This document shows, one piece after another, positions 12,193-23,576 of a DNA stretch of 64,000 bases. This DNA comes from Aulostomus chinensis (taxonomy: Eukaryota; Chordata; Actinopteri; Syngnathiformes; Aulostomidae). Under the pieces are notes generated by a model. It was not told the origin of the DNA and searched no databases. It saw only the letters and a list, made by a program, of their open reading frames with translations. Position numbers and translations under genes: made by a program. Location: the NCBI GenBank assembly GCA_037954235.1, contig JBBMOA010000007.1:18778457-18842456 (forward strand), given 5' to 3'. The number at the start of each line of letters is the position of its first letter. The stretch's first letter is position 1.

Positions 12193-13026
12193 ATCTGTGC
12201 AAATATTAGTTGATAATAATGCAAAACACAATTGGTATGTCAAGTTCACAATAGCTTTAATTTAAATACCAAGATTTACAACAATCAAAAGTCACTCTTC
12301 CTTCCTCGTCCGTCTGCAACTTAATTTGGTTTTTGTTTCGATCCAGACTGGTATTTGAAATGGCACCATGGCCCAGAGGACTGTTTCTCTCCCACACCTC
12401 CATCCCTAGTGGAGCAGATCTAAGACACAGTCTTATCTATACCATGTTCTTTCCTCGCTTGTGTATTTTTCCTTGCAGATGACAAGATACTTCTATTGTC
12501 AGTATTAAATATACAATCGGTAGTGTAATGTTTTGTGTTTGATTTTTGACTAATACTTTGAATCAAACATTCAGTGACGTTCTGATGATTTATTGATATA
12601 TTTCTGTTTTGTCTTCAGATGACATGTCTATTCTTTAAGTGTACATCCTTTTTAGTATGTCTGTTGAGTTTGTCTGGGGGCGACTGACTTATACAGTCGT
12701 CCTCTCCTGTCTTAATGATATTGTTTTAATTTAGAAGCCTGTGAAATTGTGGAAAAACCCCGGTTGATCTGACAGTTCTAATTCTGGACTTTTATTTGAC
12801 CTGAATCCTCTGCTACCGGCAATTCCTCTTGTATAATGAATTTAAATAATCCTTTGGTGGCTATTTGACAAGTGTGGCTAATATCCCTGATCCCACATGT
12901 AATGAAAAAAAAAAAGTTTAATACTCTTTTGGAAGTTTATTGAAAATGTGTCCCTGCTTGGTGTGTGACAAAGATGTTTTGTGTACCCACAACTGTTTCC
13001 TCAGTTTCCATGTCTTTGACTACTGA

Positions 13027-13032
13027 AATAAA
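13027..13032 (+). terminator. FAM174B: Candidate FAM174B polyadenylation signal
   Basis: Canonical AATAAA in ACTGAAATAAAACTGC, followed within about 30 bases by a T/G-containing stretch (GGAAGTGTAAAATGGTT). It is the best-placed signal on the + strand before the convergent ST8SIA2 end. Earlier AATAAA-like sites exist, so this could be the distal one. Confidence 0.5.
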
Positions 13033-13079
13033 ACTGCTTTCTTGGAAGTGTAAAATGGTTTTAAAGGCTTGAAGAGCTG

Positions 13080-13110
13080 CCCCACCCCCCCACCCCTAAC
13101 CCCTCCCCCC
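13080..13110 (-). other. Strong G-quadruplex motif between convergent genes
   Basis: The + strand shows five C runs (4, 7, 4, 4 and 6 bases) separated by A, A, TAA and T. The - strand therefore has five runs of at least four G with loops of 1-3 bases, which fits the strictest G-quadruplex rule. It lies about 50 bp beyond the FAM174B poly(A) signal and downstream of the ST8SIA2 coding end, so it is G-rich in the sense of ST8SIA2 transcripts. Confidence 0.8.
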
Positions 13111-14959
13111 AATATTTTGTGGGTTTATTTTCACCACAAAAAAATACATTCGCTTGGTCAAAACTGCACAATTTCAGTAAATCCTTGTAAAGCTAAGACA
13201 TGTAATTACACTTTTTATGCTTTAAGACAAACATGCAAAAGTAATTAATTGCTGGACTTTGGACCAATAAACAGATTTTAACATACAATATACATGAGAA
13301 AAATAATATCCCCACAGCTTGACGGCAGAAGCAACATGTTAATACCGTTTTCTTAACTGTGGCCGCATTCTAGGTTAATTAACTTTACTGTGTTGTCCCA
13401 GAATGGTTCCATTTTCCCCGAGTTCAGATGAGCTTCACAAAAAGAAAACATTCATTGGCCCAGACTGCTGACGTCTCTAGCATGACTTTTAAGTCTATTC
13501 TTAACTTAATTGGCAAAGTAACAAGACCAACATATAAATTAACAGGCGCATCCTGTCAAAAATACTTTTATGTACAAATCACATGTTTGGAAGCTTATAA
13601 GAGGCGGCTTGTTTTGCTGCAGTGCACCGAATACTTCCAATACTTTTGTTAATTTCTTTTATTAATGGAGGCATTTTCTTGCAAGAGTTGTGTAATTCAA
13701 GACAACCTAAAAAGTCAACTGTGATACTTGAACAAAATTTAAACCAGTGTAGGTTTGACAAAGCCCTCAGAAACTGTATAAATATCTCTATTAATATAAC
13801 ACGATAAAGTTTCACCTCCATTACACTGGAGCTTCCTCCCTCACCGTGATTTTCTTTTTTTAATCCCCATTAAAGTACATTTTTTGCACATTCTGTTCTG
13901 TCTTTTCTGCATTTTTTGTTTCAAGTCATTAAGATCATCATGTTGTTTCACCTTTCCTTACCACAGGAGCTTTGATAAACCCTGAATATTCTTATTTCCG
14001 GGCACGGAAACGGCCCATTCAACAACTATATTGAGTATATATAGGCACAAAGTATTGGCAGCTTCATTCAAATCCACAAAACAATCCCTAATATTTGACC
14101 TCAAATGAATAAAGGCAAGAATTAATTTAAAACACATTATGGGGCTAATTACTCACGGTATTAGTGAGCATTTAATCAGTACCATCATTTTCAAAGTCTT
14201 TTGTACTTCTACTACTCTACAAGAAGCCACCGCTAATATTTACTGTGCTGGGCGGTGGAGTTGGTGTTCTTTAAGAAAAGCTGACAAAGACAGTTTACCC
14301 TTGGCCAAGTGTAAACAGGCTTATGTGAACAGCTGGTACACTCCTTTATCCTCACACCCCCCGGAACACAATCCTACATGCTTCCTTTTCTTCACTCCGC
14401 TCTCAAGGTGACGGATTTTTTTTTTTTCATGTAGGTTTGGTCGTACTGAAGTTTTTAGAAATACATGAATATATAACCTTTTTATAACCACAAGCTTCAA
14501 CTGCTAAAATGACAAGTTAAATATCATTAGGAAAAACAAAACCTCTTCAGGGGATCAGAATGAAAAGAAAGTGTGTGAACAGTCTGTTTTAGGAGGTGCT
14601 TCCATCTTGTGGCCCTCAAGGTGATTCACCAGAATCGCTCGTGTTAATACCTTTGACTCCATGTTGTCCCATCAACAGTTCATAACTGCACTGGAAAACG
14701 TGGCTTTTTAATAAAGGGGGCCTGTGACAGCATCTCTATGAACCTTTGGTCACACCAGCAGCAGGAAGCTCATCAAAAAGAGTCTGCTGTAGAAATCTCA
14801 CTGAAGGTAAAACACACAAGAGAAACTAGTCTCTAATAGAAAAAGTTCATTTCAATTACTTAAAATAAGTTAATTCAAGTTTCATAAAAGTACGCAGACA
14901 AGAAAGTTGTTTGTGTGCTCAGTTGAGAAAAGTCATTTCCACGGAGATCTTCCTTTCAG
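13111..14959 (-). other. ST8SIA2: ST8SIA2 3' flank and probable 3' UTR
   Basis: About 1.8 kb between the G-rich motif and the ST8SIA2 stop at 14960, with no coding exon on either strand. AATAAA on the - strand occurs at 13663-13658 and, within a less clear context, at 13129-13124. Either could end the ST8SIA2 transcript. Open frames here, such as 14139-14411, have no recognisable content. Confidence 0.45.
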
Positions 14960-15269
14960 CTATTTGCCTGAGTTCTCTGTCTGTGGTCCAGCTACCTGGC
15001 AGGTCCCAGTGTGAAGCCGGAGCGCCCCCTGTCTGTGTAACGTGCTCAGCGTCCTGAACTCCAGAGGCATGGTGTGAGGACTGGAGCTGGAGGTGTACTC
15101 ATATTTGAGAGTATCATAGTAGTGGTATTTCACAGGTTTGCCTTGTGGGTTGAGTGGAAAGGGCCAGAAGCCGAAAAGATGGATCTCTTCACAGAAACGA
15201 GTAGCCATTGTGTACATGAGGAGCCCCGTGGTGGGACGTTTGATGTGGACATTGTTGGTCAGCCAGTAC
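14960..15269 (-). CDS. ST8SIA2: ST8SIA2 exon 6 (motif S second half, III, VS, C-terminus)
   Basis: The acceptor TTTATCAACAG precedes 15269. The exon encodes residues 283-385: YWLTNNVHIKRPTTG of motif S, ATRFC with C309, KYHYYDTLKY (motif III), PHTMPLEF (motif VS, catalytic His348) and C373 near the end. The C-terminus runs about nine residues past the human one. The stop TAG is at 14962-14960. Confidence 0.96.
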
Positions 15270-18200
15270 CTGTTGATAAAGAAGACGATGGTGAGCTGAA
15301 TTCCAAAGTGCTTTTTTATTCACGTGGAATCATCTATTAATCCTTCTTTTCTCCATGACGGTTTTGATATACTCTAGAATACAGACAAGAGCCAAATCCT
15401 CAAGAAACTCACCGGCGAATATTCTTCTCTGTTGTAGACCAAGAAACTGATCCCTCAGAAATGCTCACAGATGGTCAATAAATCATCTTTTCTTCTGTTC
15501 TGTGTTCAGAAAATGTACTGCGAAACCCCCCTTCATCTTAACAAGCCATTTCTAAACCAGAGACGTTCAACACGCTGTCCACCCACACAGGGTGACACAG
15601 GAGTTATGGCGGTCCATAACGTCACCCTTCAGGAGCCTGCGGGTCACTTTCTAGGCTCCCACCACCACCTTCCCCTCCCATTCCTCCCTCCCCCTCCTCC
15701 TGCAGTGTGCTTCTCTGGTTAGTGTGGAAGATGCAGAGGTTGAACTGTTTAAAACAGTTCATTTGCCATGAAGGACAAACATTGCGCAGGTTTTAAAATC
15801 ACACCAAAGACTGCAGCAGGTGATCAGCATTCTAACAATCCGAGAAGAGGGTCGAATAATCCCTGAAATGATCTGATGTGACATTTGGTCGTCCTCTACT
15901 GCACACGATAGCCCAATTTCTTTAAAATTTCTGCCTTACTGAGGAAATGACAACATCAGGGGAGTACTGACATCTAAAAAAAACCAAAACAGCAAATCTT
16001 TTATTTTTGTGCGTAAAACTCTGATTTCTACCCTTCACAATACCACGTGTTGATTGGGGCATGGAAAATGGCTTAATGTGGTTGCTGACCATGGGTGGTT
16101 TTTAACAAGGAGGGAAAGCTCCAGATCAGAGTCTGGCTGTAATGAGAAGGAAGCAAGGGCAGCAAAAAAAAAAAAAGAAAAAAAAAGTGTGATTTGTCTT
16201 TTAATAAGAGCTCCAATGCGCTGCAGGTTATATGAGACATGCTAAAGAAGTTATGAAAAAATAGATTTTATCTAGCTTGAAAATAAATCACCGCAACCAA
16301 GCAGGCTCAGCAGGGTTACCCAGTTTCTAAAGCCAAGAACAGCAACACATAATTGAGCATCATTTCACAGATAAATATTTTCCATTACAGACTGCAGATG
16401 CAAACATGGTCACAGTGGTTTGTTGTTACATGAACTGTTTGAAATTTTGGGGAATAAATGAGCTTTCTTACAGTGACCTAGATGAAAAGACTGACACCAT
16501 AAACAACAGTTTATTTATCCACCCAGGATGTCCGTACTGTATATCCTCTGGTTGCCCGGCAACTTCGGTGACAACAAGACTCCTGGAGGATGCTGCATCC
16601 GGCTTTTGCAGCGAGAAGGTGCATTTCCTAAAATGCCAAACTGTACTCAGTCGCCAGTTCGTTAGCAACCCTTCGAGCAACCATTATTCCTATGAGTGCG
16701 ATTGAAAGTTCTCAGTACAGTTCTATAGCAGCACAAATTACAGCCTTTCAGACAAATGAGTCAAAACCTTGAATAATAATCAAACATTATGATCCATATT
16801 TGGTGATACTACTTTTCGCTGTTATGAGCGGGAATAGCCTCTGACAAAGGCTGAACATAATAAAATTTTAAAAAAACAACTAAAAACCCCATCTTTCAAG
16901 TCTGGATTTTATCTAACTGCATAGTTTTATTTCTTATCTTACTTATCATTAGAATCTAGTTAATCCCCCTTTGTTTTAACAGTATTTGACTGTTCATTCT
17001 GATTTATTCAATCACATTTTTACTACAATCTAATCTATTAATGTTGTACTTTATTCTATTCTATTACTTCTATTACAATTTTCTTTTTTTTTATAATGTA
17101 TTATCTTTTACTATCTTCAAAAGAGGCCGCTTTTAGTTTTGTCTTGATGTTCTTGCGTTATAGTTTTTGGCTGTTCATTGATCTCATTCAGTGTTTAAAA
17201 TCCTACTATTCGTCGATCATCTGGTGTGAAAGCTGCTATGTAAAGAAAGCTTGATTGATTGATTGATTGATTGATTATTTGACATGAAGGCAGGATCTCC
17301 TGCAGGAAACATCTACTGCATTAGTTTTATTAGAAGACATCACAAATATATAAGCAACAAAAAGTATTCCTCTAAATGAGACAAAAACTAAATGGTTTGT
17401 GAGGAATCAGCTCGTACGTGCACCACCGGGAGCATCTTACCCTCTGACGGCATGAAGAAGGCGCAGTGAGGGGAAAGCTGTGCGTACATCCACCGTGTGC
17501 AGCAGGATGAGACGGAGGACCCACTCCACTCGCTCCTCCCCTCCCTTAGCCATGAAGGCTGGGATCCAAAGCACGCTGCCGCTGAGGCTTTGAAGCCGCT
17601 GCAGGAAGCGGTCCCTCCACTCATCACTGACAAGATCCTGAAAGGCTCGCTGCACCACTGAAGGGTTCATGGTCACTAAGTTGGTACGCCAGCCCACATC
17701 CCGAGAGTACTCCTCTACTGGTGCCAGGTTACACCTGAAAACAAGCAGTGACAGGGTGATATCCTAGCTGGACGATACATATCTGAGGTCAGGTTAACAA
17801 GTAAAGGAAAGAGAGCCAAGACAGCATTAAGTGTCAAACCCTACATTAACAAAGCTGATCTCCTTGCCAGGCTCTGCAGCAGATTATTTTTTTGCTGCTG
17901 GTTTTTCATGGAGGGGACACTTGGCAATGGTACTCTGTGGTACTGCGGCAAACAAAAACTGTCAAAGTAATGCTATACATCTTTGAAAATTTCAATGATG
18001 TGTGACTCACGATGACAGCAAGTATCTGATCCGTATGTCACACTGGCAGATATCAGATTCATATCTGATCCGATTTATCTCCGCATACAATTAAGGGCAG
18101 AATCAGATCTGGTGGTATCTGATTTCATGCTCCTCTTCCTTGTTTACACATCCATTATGTATATCCGATCGCTGCCACATGTAGGCAGACAATTGTGGAC

Positions 18201-18710
18201 CTTTCAGTTCACTTCATACCCTTTCCGTTAAGGCAAAAATGCATCTCTGGCCTCTTACATTCAAATATTGCATCTTTGATGTAAAAATATACCTCTGAAG
18301 GAACTTTTTTCAAAAGTGTTAAGTATAGAACCGATCTTAACAATGGCTTTGATTGTGAAGTCACATCTTAAAACACATCACATCTGTGAGAGAATTTCAA
18401 TGACATCATGACACCATTGAATCATTTGGAGAAACATCTCTACAGCTGGGAGAATCTTTGCCAGGCTGCTCTGGAGTCTCATCTAACCTTTTGTGTTTCT
18501 TTTTCTGTTCATATATCACCCACGTGTGTTTCCTTGAGCTGGTCAAACCATTCGCTTCAGAGGAATTTCTAACAGGAGAGAAGCAGGAAGAAAAGCAGGA
18601 CGGTGTTTTATTTATTGGTGTTGAAGTCAACTTCAGATTAAATAGCACAAAACACAGAGCCGGTAATTACCATCATTAGGCAGGGGGGAAGGCAGGAAAT
18701 CACACAAGAA

Positions 18711-18809
<99 letters not shown>

Positions 18810-21239
18810 TGACTTTCTTTTAACAATTAAATGTAAGTATTCCCAAAACATCAGCATTTTACCAACCCAGAAGGAGACACTAGAAGCACCATTATGCAGC
18901 TATTTCACCTTCAAACAGCAGCTTCACAATCATGTTAATTGAACACTGGTAACAATCCCTGCCAGCTCCTCTGTCAACATTTAAAAATTAGCACGGCGAG
19001 AGATTTCACAGCTTCAAAACTAAAAATTTCACCTGCTCCGTGTAAAACAGCGTGGTGCCTTTGCTGCTCTGATTTCACAGCCTTGAACAAACCAGCCTTT
19101 AAGGGCTCATATCACCAAAGCGTCTTTATCTTGAAGGTGGTGTACATTTTTAACTGTTTTCAATGGGAGTATCTAGTTTTTGTCACTGGTTTGATCCTCA
19201 CTTCCCCTGGTGACCACGTCAAAGAAGATACTGAACCCCGAATTGCTCCTGCTGACCCTGGGACGGGCAGGTGACCCCTCCAGGGTGAACCCTGCATGTC
19301 TCTCAACGTCAGCTGGGATAGGCTCCAGCCCCCCGACCCCCGCGACCCTTAACAGATAAACGGTATAGAAAATGGATGGATGGATGGAATCCAGTTTTAA
19401 CACCATGTCCACTAGCAGCAATCTGCATTTTTTTTCTTGCTTGAACCTTTTTTTCAAAAATATGGGTAAAATGCCTACACCTTCATTTCAAAACCAAGTA
19501 TCCAATCATAGATGAAAGTCATCTTCCAACCTACGTGGTAGAGTTTTTAGTTCATCCAGAGAAAGGACAGGAAGAAGGACCTTTTACTTCCACCGATCCG
19601 GATCATTGCAATGCTGCAAAAGAGCTCTGAAACTCTGCTAGCAAGGGGCTTTCAGAACCGAACCTCTCCAAGAACACCGGGTCTGAACGGGGCCTATTGT
19701 GCAACCAACCTGCAGCAGCAGCAGCAGAGGGCGCTCTTGCTTAGAAAACATTACTTCCAGAACTGTTGCTTTAATTTTTCAGTTCATCTGAAATTTTAGA
19801 CTTAAGTATATTTGGAGACCTGTTTGTTTTTATACATGTTTTCCTTGTCAGGTTTAAAGTTGCTGTCAGTCCATATTTTTCAGTGATTACATTCATACTG
19901 GAATCAGTGTAATTTGTGTTGATGTTCCTCATTTTAAAAAAGGATCCGAGATGATCAATGATTAGTTCCCCAAACACTGTCAACCTACTCTATTGCAACC
20001 AATTGTAGGGCAGGCGACTATATTTAGCTGAGACATTATCTCCCTCTGCCTGATATATGAATGCCAGAGCAAATTCCACTGCTTCTCAAAATGCCACATT
20101 CCCCTGCCAACCGTAGCAGCCGCGGCCCCGACATTATTATCATTCTGCTGGCGTCTAGAAATCCTGACCTCTGCTCATCAGCGTAACACATGCAGCACTT
20201 AAGAGAATACAAGATACAAAGGCAACAGGATCCGTTTGAGAAGAATACAAATAATAAGAAGAAAGAACGGGACAGTTTGCAGCCATCAATCAATCAGCTA
20301 GATGAGGTGCTGACATCTACTTCCTGCTTCATTTACACCACAGTCCTGAAGTCGTTGATAAATGATACCTCTGCAGGTAGCACATGTTGTGCTGTGTCGT
20401 GTCTAGATATTTGCTAAATACCTTTTTCATCTGCTGTCACAATTTTAGCATGGACAGACTTATTTTTTCCCCCAATGACAAGTATGAATAGTGATGAATA
20501 ACCTACTCAGAGGCCCCCTTGCTACAACCCAGACACTAATCAGAGCTGGCTGATGGCTTCACAAACAGAATTCTCTGGTAAATGAGAGCAGGACCCCCGA
20601 GAGTACCCGTGTTTGTCTGAAAAGCACAATATGTTTCTGGATGCAAAGGCTTTCCAAAAACGTCAGTTTAATGTATAATGATGCATTTAATTGCTCTCTG
20701 TCTGGCAGCGCTGCCAGACTCTTTAAAAGTGCAATTAATATATTTTCGGCTGTGTGAGCAGCAACTCTAGAGCTGAATAAATGTGAGAACTCAAAAAAAA
20801 AAAAAAGAAGGGGGGATTATCATTCCAGTGTGGATTGCCTTCTCAGTGCAGAGAGATAAACCTAAAACTGAGACTAATTTGCTGATCCATTTCAATTATA
20901 GGCTACTTTAACTTACAGGTTGTACAATTTCTTTCAAGTGGAAATCACTTAGCCTGTTCTGTGAGAAAGAAAAATACCTGATAACAAAGTCATGGGAGTC
21001 AATCTCGGCCCCACAGCTGCTGTTCAGCAGGATTCCAGAGTTTCCTACAATGGCGCAGCGCCGGTGATGCTGGTTCTTCATGGGTGAGACAGTCGGCAAA
21101 AGACGATAAAGATTTTCTGAGATGTTTGTGGTGCTGTGGCGATCAAAAACATAGTGGATGATATCTCCCGGTTTCAGCGTGCCCTTCAGAATAGAGATGT
21201 CCCTCTCCGGGTCGAGGAATCTTAGAATATGTTTCCTGT

Positions 21240-21300
<61 letters not shown>

Positions 21301-22412
21301 CCAAAAAGATTAGATGATTTAACATCCAGCTGAAACCAAGAGTGGAGGAGCGTGAGGATTCCACCTGATGAGGTTGGAGAGAGTCTTGTTGAAGGTCCAG
21401 CCGCTTGACGGGAGCTTGGTGTCGTTACCGTTGACAGGACGACGAGGATTTATTGCGTTTTTAGCCGATCTCGTTGAAGTGATGGGATCCGTGTGAGACG
21501 CCATCTTTCTAGATGAGAACAGAAAGTCGTCACTGACACACAGTTTTATGAACTCAATCCAAGGAATAATATTAGCATTTCATGGGTTGTACAGATTACA
21601 CAGCCAGTGGAAATGAATCTCAAGTGAGATGTGGGTTGTGCAACGTAATTCGATACATTTACTTCATTTTTTACACAACTTTAAGTTACTTGTGCTAATT
21701 GAAAAATTTACAAAAGAAAAGAATATCAGCTAAATCATTAAAAATTCTACAAGCTACAGCATATAAGCCATTTACAAATGTATTCATGAAGTACACCATT
21801 CCAGGGAATCCTTTCAGCTACAATACTTTTTATACATTTTCGAGTTCTGCACATTGAAATACATTTAAATTGGGACATTTATTTGTATCACACTACTTTC
21901 CAGAAGATGTGTTGTTACTGCTAATTGAATCCAAGCTAATTGGACATACAGGGACTGAATAGTTACTGCCAACTAGTCGGGAAAACATAACAAAAACTGA
22001 TGATCATCACTATGCAAATTAAATCAAGAGCCCTGACTTGTTAACACTGTTGCTGACAATCATTGTTCTCAGCTGTACTTTTGAAGTTTTAGTCCAATTT
22101 TATGTGTTTTTGTTGAAATAGTGCTGCAGTGAGACAGAAAACTTATCTCATCCTGTCTCGTCTTATCTTGCAACATACTTGAAATGCAATCAAGCCGTGT
22201 CATTCAAAATTAAGTTGAATTATTGCAAATTCAAATTCTGATTACTTCAAAGGCAGATGCTTTCTCTATCACATGGTACCCACCATATTGGCGAGTATGG
22301 CAGCTGCCTTCTGGAAGTAAACACTGATGAGACACTACGAGTGACTCACTTTGCTTCCATGGCTGCCAACTGAAAATTATATTGGAGTGAAAATTTGGTT
22401 CCCACTGGAAGA

Positions 22413-22472
<60 letters not shown>

Positions 22473-23533
22473 CATAATATAATAAATGAGTGTGTGCCGC
22501 GTGTTGAGATAATTGGATTTCAGACCTGTGTGGTTTCGGGATGAGCCGCTGCAAGTTCATCTTTGAACGTCCAGTGTTTCTAGAACAAAAATATGTTCTA
22601 TTGAGTTATGAATCACACGCTGCTGCATAGACTGCTGGAAATATTCTGTAATGATAACCACAAACAACAACAAATCCACCAGCATTCACACGAGCCATAC
22701 TGCATGTCTTCTTTAAAGATAGAAGGAAGGTGAAAGGCACACATCAAGGTATTTTTAGACCAATCCACTGAGGGCCCATTTACTGATGTAATAAGGAGAA
22801 ATGTGGTCTTAATGGATCCCCATTATACTAAAAGGCAGTTTTCTTTTCACAGGGAAGTGAGCAATCTTTCCACAGAGGTGTTGGATGCACCAGCACATAA
22901 ACAGTTTCAGCGTCTGCCTTCAGATTTAGAAGTCTATTTGCGATCCTGACCTTGGTCACATCTGACGAAGCGGTGACAGGCTGCGGGCAGCTGTCTAAAG
23001 CAGAACTGAGAAAATATCCAAGTGAAACAGAGGACTGACGTTCTGACAGACAGACAGGTGGGCTGCTCACATGTGGGTTCATGGCAGCCTCTCACCACCC
23101 TGATGGTTTCACACAAACACAACGTTGTAATTGTATTAAGCTGCATTCATGCAGCAGTGGAACTGGTTCTGGTTCTTCTCCCACCGGCAAACCAATATGA
23201 CCTCATTACAATGTGAGCCGCAGCCGGGTAATTGCATTCAAAACAAAATGTTCTTGCTGAAAGGGGTAACGCAGCAGGAGCAGCATCTTTATGGGTCGTA
23301 TCAATGAGAGCAAATGGGTGTGAGGTCTGACTTTGTCTTTACATTGGTGTTACTGGATGCTAAATTGGGATTTCTTGCAAGTGTAAATGCAAGTGGGGCA
23401 TGTGGGAAGATTTCTACTGCACTGCTCAACAATTCAAAGTCTGAAAAAAGAAGAAAAAAAAGAAAGAAAGAAAGCCTATTTTCTTTCCAAGCTGTTGCCC
23501 CCCTCTGTCTTCTGTAGGCTACCCCCTCCCTCC

Positions 23534-23576
<43 letters not shown>

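Larger units (their letters stand above)
9745..13050 (+). other. FAM174B: Presumed long 3' UTR of FAM174B
   Basis: No other gene is seen between the FAM174B stop and the canonical AATAAA at 13027, so this 3.3 kb is most simply its 3' UTR. It contains an A-rich tract at 10760-10800, a degenerate dispersed repeat beginning about 11238 (ACTTCACCCAAAAC, a start seen in many fish repeats) and an inserted SINE at 11807-12192. Shorter 3' ends are possible. RNA-seq or 3'-end reads would settle it. Confidence 0.5.
15270..17440 (-). other. ST8SIA2: ST8SIA2 intron 5
   Basis: 2.2 kb intron. It holds a compact hairpin at 15590-15627, A-rich stretches near 16165-16190, and a (GATT)n tract at about 17250-17277. 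No other exon is supported. Confidence 0.85.
17735..20977 (-). other. ST8SIA2: ST8SIA2 intron 4
   Basis: 3.2 kb intron containing a long TA/CA microsatellite (18715-18807) and a chimeric SINE (19186-19388). The rest has no recognised feature. Confidence 0.85.

Noticed and set aside
11642..12265. 207-codon open frame on the + strand, the longest after the SLCO3A1 and intron frames
   Set aside because: Most of it is the antisense of the SINE at 11807-12192. The same peptide pattern recurs at other SINE copies, so it is repeat read-through.
18633..18857. Tyr-Ile repeat frames on the - strand
   Set aside because: They are produced by the TA/CA microsatellite in ST8SIA2 intron 4.
21319..21504. 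ATG at 21504 as an alternative ST8SIA2 start
   Set aside because: The ATG is internal to exon 3. Exons 1 and 2 join in frame upstream and supply the membrane anchor that the enzyme needs.
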